Shown: positions 23,791 through 34,600 of the stretch, one piece after another
Layout of the letters: every line of letters begins with the position of its first letter
Numbering within the stretch: position 1 is the first letter of the stretch
Assembly (NCBI GenBank): GCA_030704615.1
Contig: CM060733.1
Location: forward strand, 7,936,001 to 8,000,000
Length of the DNA: 64,000 bases
Direction: 5' to 3'
From: Takakia lepidozioides
Taxonomy: Eukaryota; Streptophyta; Takakiopsida; Takakiales; Takakiaceae
Position numbers and translations under genes: made by a program
Notes under the pieces: model-generated
What the model was told of the DNA's origin: nothing
The model's database searches: none
The model's input: only the letters and a program-made list of their open reading frames with translations

Positions 23791-24439
23791 GCGGCTTATG
23801 GTTTGGAATACTAGGTTCCTATTCTGAACCTGCACCTGCACCTGTATCCACCGCATGCACTCCTATGGTATGCTGGTCTTCAACCCAGCCTCACCATAAG
23901 AGAAACAATGATGGTCTGCTGGTCACCACCCCAGCCTCACCGCCGACAGCACGCTCTAGGATTGGCCGGCCACAATATTTCCTGCACAACCACCTATAAA
24001 AGCAAGCGCCTAAACCAAACTAGCATGGCGCATAGTCAAGCATGCATGTGTGGGAGGAAGATCCAAACACAGGAAACTCAAACAACAACATCTCCTACAC
24101 CTTAAATCAATCGATCTCCTTGCGGCTTCAATAAACCTGCAAGATGGCCAAGTCTCTATCCAAACTAGCTCTGCCTCCGCTTACGGAAAAGCTTTGGCCT
24201 ACAAGAATGATAGAAAACTATAGAGAAGGGAAGCTAAAGCAATCTCTAAACCTAGAATGCTCTCATCCCATTATTCCCCCTATCTTCACACTCACTCTTG
24301 CTCAAGCAATAGATAAGACTATCCTTAAAGAAACTCAAATAACTCTCAAAAGCCCTCAAATTATTGCCATGAACTTCTGAAATCTGCCCTCAATCAGCCC
24401 CTAAAATAGACCCACCGAGGTTCAAGAAGTTCGCAAACT

Positions 24440-24905
24440 TGGACTCTAAACAGTCCACCAAAAGGCCCTAGGCGCCCGCCAATTAGTGGCCTCCATGGTC
24501 TCCAATCAGCCCCCACAATGGCTCCACAAGCCTGCCCAATATGGCCTCCAAGAGTCCTCCAAACAGCCCTTAAGAAGCTCCTCAAATCTGCCAAGTATTT
24601 GGCCTCCAAGGACCTCCAACAGCCCTCCAAAGAACTCTTAGAAAACTCCATAAGCCTGCCCAATATGGGCCTCCAAAGACCTCCAATCGTCCTCCAACCA
24701 GCCCTCACAAGGCTCCACAGGCCTGCCAAACATTGGCCTCAAAGGACCCCAAATAGTCCTTCAAACAACCCCAAGCAGGCTCTACAAGCCTGCAAGATAT
24801 TGGCTTTAATAGACCCCAAATAGTCCTCAAAGCAGGCCCCAATACCTGCAAGATATTGGCCTCAATAGACCCCAAATAGTCCTCAAACAAGCCCCTTTGA
24901 AGGCT
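24440..24905. repeat. Minisatellite 1 in the Gypsy leader, ~55-68-bp units
   Basis: The phrase CCTGC(C/A)(A/C)A(A/G)TATTGGCCTC, followed by AA(G/T)AGACC(C/T)C and CAAACAGCCC-type text, recurs with starts near 24533, 24588, 24655, 24722, 24789 and 24845. The units diverge and vary in length. Minus-strand frames through them are open (e.g. 24950-24705) but look like a by-product of the repeat. Confidence 0.75.
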
Positions 24906-24929
24906 CCAAAAATATCCACAGTCAGTTGA

Positions 24930-25350
24930 TTTTTCATCCGTCACTACCAAATTTCATCCAAAACCGCAATTTTTCATCCGCAGGTCCGATATCTCATCCG
25001 TCGGTGCGATATCTCATCCACTGGCGCGATATTTCATCCACAGGCGCGATTTCATCCGCTGGCGCAGTTTCATCCGTTGCCGCGATTTTTCATCCGATAG
25101 CGCAATAGTTCATCCGCTGCAACAATTTCATCCGCTGATGCAGTTTCATCCGTCGCCGCGATGTTTCATCCGATAGCGCGATAGTTCATCCGCTGACGCA
25201 GCTTCATCCGTCGCCGCGATGTTTCATCTGATAGCGTGATAATTCATCGGCTGACGAGATTTCATCCGCTGGCGCAGTTTCATCCACTGTAACCGATTCT
25301 CATCCAAGAGCGCCAATTTTCATCCACTGGCTCAATAGTTCATCCGATTG
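24930..25350. repeat. Minisatellite 2 in the Gypsy leader, ~20-bp units
   Basis: About 18-20 degenerate units of the form TTTCATCCGCTGGCGCGA run head to tail. Variation lies mostly in the middle (CTGG/TCGC/ATAG) and in the number of T before CATCC. It is unrelated to minisatellite 1 next to it. Confidence 0.85.
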
Positions 25351-25379
25351 GACTGGTGGTGCTCCCAACTCTGGGATAA

Positions 25380-26206
25380 TGTTCCCACGCGTTCCCACAA
25401 GTTCCCAAGCGTTCTCACAAGTTCCCTCGAGTTCCCAATGAGTTCACACGCGTTCCCAAGCTAGGGTTTGCGCCGATTTGCCTCTGCGATTACTGCAACG
25501 AGCTATGGCTTCTATGGAGCAACCAGAGGTAATGTTTTTGGTTTCTTGAGCATCAATAGACCACCAAGAGTGCCTCTAACTCCCTGAGCAAGCTATTTGC
25601 CACACAACAAGCTCTCTTTCTCTATAAAACTTATTGAAACAAGCATAAAACAAGCTATTGAGCGTTCTATGGCATACCCTCTTCTAGCCATCGCATGCAC
25701 TCATAGTGTTTCTTTCTATGGCCATAGTGCACCTCTTAGAGCTCCTAATCCAGCCCTGCACTTGCCACTTCCATAGACATGCTCTTCCCAAGCTTGGGAT
25801 TGAAACCCCAACTCAAAACATGCTCTACAAATACACTATTCTGCCCCAAAGAGAAATCAGATGTCTACCTCCAGTCATAGCTCTCCTAAGCTTGAAGTTG
25901 AAGACTCCCACAAGCTGAAACCATGCTCCACACATGCACCGCTTGCTCCCTTAACACCCGAGCTCTTCTTGAACTCATCAAACCCTACAACACTTGCAGA
26001 ACAAGAGCTTCTTCACAAGCTCTCAAATTTTTCAATGGGGCTCTCCTTGAAGACCTCCTCTTGTACATAACACCACAAGGCTTTCTTCTTGCAAACCTTG
26101 CAACACCTTATATCTTAAGAGCTATCTATCAAGCTCTCTTCCACACACAAGTGCTAACTATGCTAACACATTGCACTCATAGATGTAAGCAGGTCTTCTT
26201 CTAGTG
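25380..26206 (-). other. 5' leader of the Gypsy element, shared with 7480-8480
   Basis: Located between the minisatellites and the right LTR, i.e. the untranslated leader on the minus strand. It starts with GTTCCCACGCGTTCCC repeats also seen at 7180-7540 and shares several phrases in order with 7560-8460. No primer-binding site matching a tRNA that I know is visible next to the LTR edge at 26206. Confidence 0.6.
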
Positions 26207-27125
26207 ATACGGAAATGGTGAAAAGAGGAGAAACCACTCTATCACGTTATATAAGTGAAGCCAATGGCATCTTTGCTAAAGGACTCCACCATACAGACCT
26301 CACCCACTCTCCATCTCAAGTACTAGAGCTATGGCGGCGAGAGAGGCCTTGGGAGGCTCGACTAGAAGAAGACGAGCCTGCCTACGTCTCACATGGAGAT
26401 AACCTCCCTACGTCCCAAGTGAGGTTCGTCACCTCACTTGGCACATGGAACCAAATCCCAATGCCAACAAAATACAAATATAAATATATAATGTCTTAAT
26501 TAGCTAGAAATAACTATTTCTAACTAATCACAAACAAAACCATGACGATATCAATACACCCTGATATACCCGTCGGGTTATCAGGGTAATCAATATACCC
26601 GCCCAACACTAATATATTTCCTAGTTGTACAAAATGATGTGACGTGACACTTGCACATCAGCGTCACGTCTAAAGTCACGTCGCCTCAAAAACTAACTTT
26701 ATATTGTGTATTTGTTTTAATTTTTCGTTTTTATATTGCATAGTTTATCATTATAATACGTAAGTCGCCATGTCATATCTAACGATCCCAAATGTTTCTA
26801 AAAAAATTAATAAATCGAGATTGCTAATTTTTGTGGTCCCGAAATTCCTAAGAAAATAGTTAATAAATCAAGACCGCCAATGCTAACGGTCCCGGATTTT
26901 CAAAACAAAAATAATAAATCGTGACCGACAGCTCTAGGAGTCCCTATCTGTGAAAAAAAATAATAATAAATCGGGACAGCTAGCTCCGGCGATCGCGATT
27001 TGTAAGAGATTGTTTAATAAATTCCGGGCCGCCACCTCGATTTTTTTTCAATAAAATTGGGACCGTAAACATTGGCGTTGTCCAACTACACTTCCTAGCA
27101 TATAGTCCTAGAAAGTCACGCCACA
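26207..27125 (-). repeat. Right LTR (5' LTR), interrupted
   Basis: It starts TGATACGGAAATGGTG on the plus strand and ends CCACGCCACA, so it has TG...CA ends. Blocks 26237-26546 and 27076-27125 match the left LTR. Between them 26547-27075 replaces 38 bp of the left copy with 529 bp of AT-rich DNA. Right after the LTR, 27128-27158 repeats the LTR's first ~30 bases, followed by an inverted copy of the missing 38-bp piece (GCACGATGCTTAGGTGCACG). Confidence 0.75.
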
Positions 27126-28310
27126 ATAGATACGGAAATGGTGAAAAGAGGAGAAACCACGTGTCGCACGATGCTTAGGTGCACGACAATATATATATAC
27201 CCTGGTGTGGCAAATTTAGGTACTTTGATGTATACCCTTATATTAGGGTATATTTTTATAATATACTCTTATCCTTCTATTTATCCTACATCAAGAAGTC
27301 CAATATACCCTTTTTTGGGAAGGGTATATGTTAAAATGAAGGGTATATCTAATCAGGGTATATAAGATAACATAGCCACAGCGGTAGCATTCAACGATGG
27401 TAGCATAGCAACAACGGTAGCATTCGAGATGACATTTAGCGTGGAGGTATTTTTTAGAGAATCTCACCCATCTAGCAAAATCTAGTAGTTCTTTTTCTAG
27501 GCAGAATAAGAGAGGGATTTTTTTTGGGACATAAGACTAGTGCCATACGACCTTTATGTGCTGTCTTCTCTCTTTTTGTTGTGTTGTTAGGGAGCCTTCA
27601 GTTGTAAGAAACCTCCAATCACAGCTGAAAAAAATGCTACATATCTATAATTCCTAAAATGCCATATAACCCAAAGAAAACCTCTTCAGATCCTACATAT
27701 ATTTTTTGAATCTCAAGCCTCTTTCCTCTTGCATTGGGAATTAAAGCCAAAATAATATGCAATATCTCATCAATTTTCTCTTTTACCATAGATTGTTTTT
27801 TTTGTTGTGTTATTATTATTATTTTTCCAACTGGGGGATTGTATCCCTGTTTAGCTTTATTATAAAATATTTGTTTGGCAAAAAAACCACCTTACAAGTT
27901 ATTCCTGTTCATTCGGGGGAAAAAATTAAAACCCCTTTTATGTCATGAGGCACACACACACACCGTATTCAGTGAATAAAGATCTTGGCCCCTCGAGGAG
28001 GGTGTTGTGTATTGGAAAACATCACAGTTTTTAAAAAATCATTAAATTATATATTGATTTTAATTATCCATACCCAGAAGCATATATATCTTTACGGGGG
28101 GTTATACCGGTATAGAATTTGAAAAGTTAATTTACCCATACCCGGAGGGTAAATAAATTTTTGAGATTTCAACTCCATACCCTGAGGGTAAATGATTTGA
28201 CAAAAGAAAATTACTTATACCCTAAGGGTATATTGAAATCAATATACCCGCCCAACACTGGTTTGTTACCCGGCCAGGCCCTATATACCAGTCCAACACT
28301 GGTTTTCATC
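26547..28310. repeat. AT-rich DNA with recurrent ATACCC/GGGTAT palindromic words
   Basis: The words TATACCC and GGGTATA recur dozens of times, often as near palindromes such as ATACCCTAAGGGTATA. The phrase AATATACCCGCCCAACACT occurs at ~26593 and ~28242. It covers the LTR insert and about 1.2 kb beyond the element. No protein is encoded. It is probably one or more short palindromic (MITE-like) insertions. Confidence 0.55.
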
Positions 28311-28341
28311 ATAGGGGAAGAAAAGAAGAAGAAAGGTTAGT

Positions 28342-28650
28342 CTACCTTAGGGTTTCCAGTGTCTCGCATACTTCCTCAAGGGACTTGCTCAGGGAAAAAC
28401 ATTTGAAGTATTTGCGCAGATCAGTGTGGTCCTGGAGATAGTTTCCAGTTCCTCTCCTGTAGATCAGTGTCACGGCCCTTGCAGAGAGTTTCTCGCATAC
28501 CTCCTCAACCTGAAGGGACTTTTCTGACTTATCCCCCGCCTGATATGTGTTCTTCAGCCTCGAATCTCTTCTTGATCTTGAGAATGTAGTTTCAAGAGGA
28601 TCATTTTTACTTAAGTTCTTTTGAAGCCGGAAAGATTTTGTTTCTATCAT
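28342..28650 (-). CDS. Possible helical-domain exon, unknown gene
   Basis: A 102-codon minus-strand frame is rich in Leu, Glu, Lys and Cys (VEEVCEKLSARAVTLI, LRKYFKCFSLSKSLEEVCETL) and ends at a good splice donor (CCCTAAG/GTAGAC near 28345). The spacing of Leu and charged residues suggests a helical bundle, as found at the N-terminus of some plant MLKL/NLR-type proteins, but I cannot show homology. The next upstream minus-strand sequence (to ~28860) has helical character broken by stops. It may be a relic. Confidence 0.25.
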   Translation of the reverse strand: MIETKSFRLQKNLSKNDPLETTFSRSRRDSRLKNTYQAGDKSEKSLQVEEVCEKLSARAVTLIYRRGTGNYLQDHTDLRKYFKCFSLSKSLEEVCETLETLR

Positions 28651-29825
28651 GCGCCCAAGGACAAAAGGTGGCTGAAGACTTACACTAGATCAGCCTGGCC
28701 CTGGAAGAGAGTGACCAAATTCTACGACACCTCACCGACGAGGGCTTTATCGGACGACATATCCAAAGCCTGAAACTGACGCTTAATCTGTAAGAAGACG
28801 TTCAACACATCCTTTTCGGTCTGCATTCTTGTGTTTCCTGGTACTTTAGGACCTTCAACTTACAAAACTGAGGTAAATTTCCAGAACAAAGGCAGCCTCT
28901 GAGAGTCGGTTACATGTTGCTCAGGGACTCTCGAGTCTCTATATCAAACATCATGCTTGCTGGCACGCGCAATACTCTATAAGGCACTTGGTTTCATCTG
29001 GAGTGTCGAACTTTCGAATGGAGCCACAGTAGTGAACTTTATCTTAGTCGATCTTTATCTCAGTGTTTGAGCACTACCTAGATATAGTTAAATATTGTAC
29101 TCATAGCATCCTTTTGCAGTCAACCGTTTAGTCAGACGTTTCATCGTCATGCCTTGTTGTCACAGTGGCCAGCCTTGGGCTAGGGACCATTGAGATGGAT
29201 TGCAGAGAGGAAAGCATGTGCAGCCTGGTCAATTTCCCACATCAAGTGGGTCAATTTGTTTCAAAGTTGACAACCTGGAATCTTTTGCACAAGATGCCTA
29301 CAGCAGTGATTATCACAATGGCATACGTGTAGCATTTCCTAGTTCACAATTGCTGCATGGCTGTTGTGCACTTGGAGGCTTTCACTGTATGAACAATTTT
29401 AGTTCAGAAGTAGACAATTTGGGGGCTGCAGGAACTTGGAACGTGGACACTTCAAATGTGACTGAAACTGTAGTAAAATTTATCCAACCTTGCTGAGAGG
29501 TGGCGCCTATTCAGCAGGGTTAGGGCTAAATATTCCTTCATTGATTAACTTTCAGCAATTACAAAAATAGATCTGAGCTATCTTGAACTCTGTCACCTAT
29601 ACTAATAAGTGCTATGGTCAAGATTTCAATGATTGTTGAATCTAGTGCAATATACAAGAAATGCAAGATTAGAAGTTATATTAACTGGAAGGAGGCTTAA
29701 GCACACTGGCAATAGGCCAAAGATCCCTAACATTGAAATTTACAACTTACAGCTTGCACTGTTGAAGGTGCTGAAAGAGTGGTTAGCAATTTTAAGATTT
29801 GCCAAAGTTGATCCTGTCTTTGCAG
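28651..29825. other. No recognised gene
   Basis: Only frames under 100 codons without domain resemblance. Confidence 0.4.
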
Positions 29826-29827
29826 TC

Positions 29828-29945
29828 AAGTGCCTCTGTCAGCACCTTAATAGCAGTTGAGGAAAAAGAAGTTTATGCTTGTGGTTGAGCTGCAGGGATA
29901 AACTGAACCCTGGTGGGTTCCACTAGGCTGTGGGAAACAATGTCT
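29828..29945 (+). repeat. Dispersed SINE-like repeat, copy E
   Basis: The segment from CAGCACCTTAATAGCAGTTG through GAGCTGCAGGGATAAACTGA to CACTAGGCTGTGGGAAACAA matches 56715-56575 on the minus strand and 51430-51490 on the plus strand. Confidence 0.75.
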
Positions 29946-29954
29946 TATGTGTAG

Positions 29955-30011
29955 GGTAAGCCTCCGAGTGGAGGTGATTACCGAAATGGAGCCGACACGA
30001 GGAGGCTTACC
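29955..30011. other. Perfect 11-bp stem hairpin
   Basis: GGTAAGCCTCC (29955-29965) is the exact inverse complement of GGAGGCTTACC (30001-30011). The 35-nt loop contains two more small self-complementary pieces (CCTCC-GAGT-GGAGG overlapping the stem edge, and GGTGATTACC). It abuts a SINE-like repeat. Confidence 0.6.
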
Positions 30012-30169
30012 GTGTGTGAAGAACGCACAGGGAACTGTTGTAAATGCACTGGCCAGCCTTGCGCATAGATTATAGGATCCTGATCCCTGCGACAGCCTTG
30101 GACGCTGGATTCACAGCTTTAAGCTCACCGGTTTCCTTGGAGGGGAAAAGCTGAAAGTTCTATACGAGT

Positions 30170-30620
30170 ATATTCCTGTCTCTCTCTCTCTCTCTCTCTC
30201 TCTCCTCTCCCCCCCCCCTTCTCTCTCGTCTGCCCTACCCTGCCGTGCCCCCTGCTCCATTCCAAGAGTGACATACATGACATTTCTCAGACAGCCCCTA
30301 GGGCTATAAAAACTAAAATGAATAACCTTGCAACCTGGCTGACAAGGCTGACAGTTGGTATATCTTGCCAATAGGTCAATGCTGGAGCATAGAACAGCAC
30401 TGGCAGTAGTTCTATAAGGTTCTCCTCAGTCGTGGTACCGCATCATTGACAAGGTCAGCTCCCCCCCCCCCAACTCTGTCTCGGTCTGCCGTACCCTGCC
30501 CTGCCCTGCCCTGCTCCATTTCAAGAATGACAGACATCTCATTTCTGGGACAGCCCATAGGGCTATGAAATCTAAAATCAATAACCTTGCAGCGGGGCTG
30601 CTGTGTTCACATGTGGACTA
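30170..30620 (+). repeat. Dispersed SINE-like repeat, two copies in tandem order
   Basis: Copy one (~30178-30360) and copy two (~30460-30615) each contain a CT- or C-rich run, a CTGCCGTACCCTGCC-like phrase, then GACAGCCC(C/A)TAGGGCTAT and AA(T/C)CAATAACCTTGCA. The same core is seen at 51330-51400 and, inverted, near 56540. Confidence 0.7.
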
Positions 30621-31677
30621 GTGTTTCCAAATCTGATTATGCTTGAAGGGTACATACCTTCAACCCTAAATTTAGCACGATATTTTTTATCGTTTCTTCA
30701 GGGGAGGCTGTAGCAAAACACAATGTCCAGTGGTCCATTGTTCAAATCCCCACTCCTGCAGATTTGGTTTTGCACAGTATCGTGGCCAGCAGTAGTTTGC
30801 ATTCAACTCCAGAGGGTTTTTGCTGAGGTTTTATTTGTGGTAAATTGCCATTGGGGGTGAATGCAGATCTACCACTTCTCAGACCTAAGAACAGAGGCAG
30901 GACTATAGCAGAAAATGGCAGAGAAGGCAGATAACGGCGATGTCGCCAATTCAGCAGCACATCACCAGGTCGCCAAACCTCCACCGGCTCCTTCACCACT
31001 GCGACTATCGAAGTTCACCTGTGTAAGACATTAAAGGCCTCTGAGTTTGTGCTATGTAGGATCTGGAATTTTGAATACTGGATCCGGGCCACTCCTGTGG
31101 TTTATAACGACAATGGGCACCTCATGCACTTCTCACAGAGATACACTCCCGTGTATAAATTCTGTCCCTCATTTTGGATGGAACAGAAAAGATAGGGTTG
31201 ATACTTGATACCAATTCTCAATCTCACCCTGCAAAGGATGTGCATGGCACCAATCCAACATTGCAAACCTTGTCAGATTCTGATCGAGTGCTTGAAGTTT
31301 TGAAGGAAAATTCTCTACAGCAGTTAACATGTGGTATGAATTCCGTCCCACTAAGGATGGGTGTTGTATGGCACCAAGCCGACTTACGCTTGACTGCAAA
31401 TCTTTTCAGATTGTGTCTAAATGGGTTTTGAAGTTACAATTTGGAAAAGAAATTATCTTCAAGTCATGGTAGCTCAGACAAGCATTAAAGTCCTCCCCAG
31501 CAGTCAGGATAAGATCACTCCATATTCTGCGGGTCTCTTAGAGTGGAAAGTATTTCAAATGTATGAGTCTGAGTTCCAAATCTGTGTTTCTGGTGGAATT
31601 TCACACGGAGAACAAAAGATGCTCTGCTGGAATGTATGCCGGACTTGCATTTACAGATTCTTGCCTCTTGTGTGCAG
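30621..31677. other. Upstream region of UXS, no recognised exon
   Basis: A 5' untranslated exon of the UXS gene may lie here, because the first coding exon begins at a splice acceptor. I cannot place it. No other gene seen. Confidence 0.4.
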
Positions 31678-34600
31678 GCAAAGATGCGGATTTTGGTCAC
31701 AGGAGGTGCAGGCTTTATTGGGTCCCATTTGGTGGACCGCCTTATGGAAGCTGGCACCAATGAGGTTTGACATTGCACTGTACTGTCAAACTTTTTCCTT
31801 GGTAAAGGAAAGAAAATGCTTCACATTTAGTCTGCCTTTTCCAAGACATAGTAGCATGCTGGCCGTTCCTCCAATCACTGAACACATGGTGGCACGTGCG
31901 TGAAATTCGCTGGAATTGATTCAATAGCTTGGGTTTGTTGGCCATTTGACAAGAGTTCCTCTATAGCTGTGAGAATGTACTCATGTGATATTGTTTGCCA
32001 TAGCCTTGTGATATTGATCCTCTATAGCTGTGAGAGAGGATGCGGAAGGGAGAGAACAAAATATTGCCACAATTCTGAAGTTACGTCACCCTCTAGATTT
32101 GCTAATGGAAGATATGTGTTTATGTAGGTCATTGTGGCTGATAACTTCTTCACAGGAACAAAGGACAATCTGAGGAAATGGATTGGTCACCCCAACTTTG
32201 AGCTTATTCGGCATGGTGAGCTCCCACTTGCTTAGCTTGTCTTACTTCTTTTTCCCCTCCTTTAGTGCCCTGCTAGACAGCCAAAACTGTCTCCTACCCA
32301 CGGGAAGGGTGAGACAGAAGGGTGACTGGATTGAGGAACAGAAAGCAGTAGACTGTTATAAGAGGAAGAGAGGGAGGCAATTTTTTTCCAATCTGTAAGC
32401 AGTCAGTGTGCTCTGGATTTTGAAGAACGAGAGGGGCGGGTTTAGAGAGGAGAAGGCTGGCATTCAAGGGTCTATAGGGAAGGACTAAATGGACGAAGGG
32501 GGAGAGGTAGGAGAATAAATGTGGATCAGGCCTTGTGCTCGACTAACTGACAGCAGAGGAGGAGACTCCTGCCAAAGCAGGCATGACTTATGGTGTCCCT
32601 TCACCCCAAAGGGGCTACTAGCTTCCATTTGGAAGGTGGACACTTTCTAACGGCCGTAACCGGGCACCCAAACATTTAGTAACCGATTGACCCTGAACTC
32701 TCCCTTTTGTAGCTGGGTTGGCTATAATGGGTGACGTCCGGCATACACCTATGTGGCTTTGAACCCACAACCACTTGTAAGGCGGCCTTCTGGCCTAACC
32801 ACTCGGCCATCTGCTCGATGCTTAACTGATAGCCTTAAGTATACTCAAATCAAACAAGGCCGATTTTGGTTGTGCAGATGTGACGGAAACACTCTTGGTG
32901 GAAGTGGACCAGATTTACCATCTGGCATGCCCTGCCTCTCCCATTTTCTACAAACACAACCCTGTGAAGGTCTGGACAAGTTCCAATTACTTTTCTTGAT
33001 TGGCTTAACCCTGGAGTGTAACCAGTGCATCTTACAACATATAGCACCTTGTTGTAAGGTCTACTGAAGGCCAAGACAGTGTTACCCTAGATTTGTTCGG
33101 GGTTTTGGGTTGTGGTCACTAATCAAGATTGTAGCTTCTGGATGTATCACAGCGACTCTATCGAAGGACGATTGTAGAACTTTTGGTCACAAGGGGTGAA
33201 TGTGATGCTAGGCATGCTGTATAGATTGAATGCCAGCCTTTTAAGAGTCTGTTCTTCAGAGTGCTATTACCAACATACAGGACATGGATTTGTGGCCATA
33301 TGCTTGAAAAAATTGGTAAGGTGTTCTAAGACTAGCTTTTTTGGTGGCAGACCATCAAGACAAATGTGATGGGCACTTTGAACATGCTTGGCCTTGCCAA
33401 ACGTGTGGGGGCCAGGTGCGTCAATTCTATTGTCTCTGTCTCTCTCCCTTTGGCTTTCTCCTCTAAGCTCCTTGAGCTTCCCATGGACGTATTGAAGTTT
33501 CTTTCTTTCTTTCTCGTTCCTTTCTTTCAATCTTTTCATTGCTTCCTATGGTTCTCCTGTGTTTTTCTCTGTGGACGCAATAAATTTCTTTCTTCTTTGT
33601 CTCTTTTCCTTTTTCCCTTGTGGTTCTACTGTGTTCTTCTCTCATCTCCCCTTTATTTTTTGACAGTGTGACTGGCACTGCCATAATTTGCACAGCCACA
33701 TTTGTCAGATCTGTTTCCAACAGGAGCCTATAGCTGCAGAGATGGAATGGACCTCATACATCATAGTATGAGGCTCAATGCCAGAGCACTGTACAACAAT
33801 AGCCAATACCCTGTAACTCGTCAGCTGTGCACTAGCACTTTGCTAAGTTGGAGCTGAATTTCATATACCCTGGTGAACTGAAACCCCACAATCAACTTTT
33901 GGACTTTTATTATCCTGTGGGAACTATGCCCTCAAGGAATAATGATTAACTACATTCTCTCTTTCAGAAATTTCTTCTTGTCCCATAGGGCCTGTGGGCT
34001 TCCAGCCATCCTCTTCTTGTGCAATCTCAATGGTCAATAAGAATACTGTAACTGTGTTGAGAGAATAGATGGTGTTCATCTAGAAAGAGGGGTGTGTTGT
34101 GGAGGCCTCGCTAACCTGGGCTTGAAAACGAGGTAGACCCACTTTGAATTCCATACAGAAGCTGTAGCCAATCACTGATCACGCCAATATGATTGCCGTT
34201 ATATCCTCTCTTAGTCTGCAGTTGTCTTATCACTCTTGTTCTGTTTTGATCTCTCTGTTTTACTCTCTGTCTCTAGCCAACTCGATTCTCAAGGATATGT
34301 ATGCAAACTCAAGGGATTACAATGATGGATATATGCTTGGGGTCTGCTGTAACAGAATTTTGCTGACATCAACATCAGAAGTGTATGGGGATCCATTGGA
34401 GCACCCACAGAAGGAGGAGTATTGGGGAAATGTGAATCCCATCGGTCAGCCTCTTACCATTAGCTAGAAGATCTTACTTCCTGCATTTTCGCATTGCACA
34501 CTCCTCGGATATTGAAAATGGCCTTACTAATGAGGATAGTAGCCTATCAATTCATGCTTTATCTGGTAGGTGACTATTCTACATCAAACTCAGCTACTAG

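Larger units (their letters stand above)
16858..27125 (-). mobile_element. Ty3/Gypsy LTR retrotransposon carrying a DNA methyltransferase and PHD finger
   Basis: The minus-strand order is right (5') LTR 26207-27125, leader with minisatellites, gag ~23790-22572, aspartic protease 21623-21291, cytosine-5 DNA methyltransferase ~20940-19937, RT C-terminal half and RNase H ~19936-19100, integrase ~18740-17900, PHD finger ~17652-17513, polypurine tract at 17272-17261, left (3') LTR 16858-17260. LTRs share blocks 16858-17172/26237-26546 and 17211-17260/27076-27125, and both end in CCACGCCACA. Protease-before-RT and integrase-last order is the Gypsy arrangement. At least a dozen frameshifts or stops make it non-functional. 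DNMT-encoding retrotransposons are known from charophytes and dinoflagellates. I have not been able to compare this copy with those. Confidence 0.88.

Noticed and set aside
24394-24950. Trp-rich minus-strand frames over the leader minisatellite
   Set aside because: They follow the DNA repeat and diverge without regard to codon position, so they are not evidence for a protein.
25000-25350. CRISPR-like spacing of TTTCATCCG units
   Set aside because: The units are contiguous and degenerate with no unique spacers, inside a eukaryotic retrotransposon leader. It is a minisatellite.
30695-30760. tRNA-like stretch with GTTCAAATCCCC
   Set aside because: Only a B-box-like word is present; no acceptor, D or anticodon stems can be formed.
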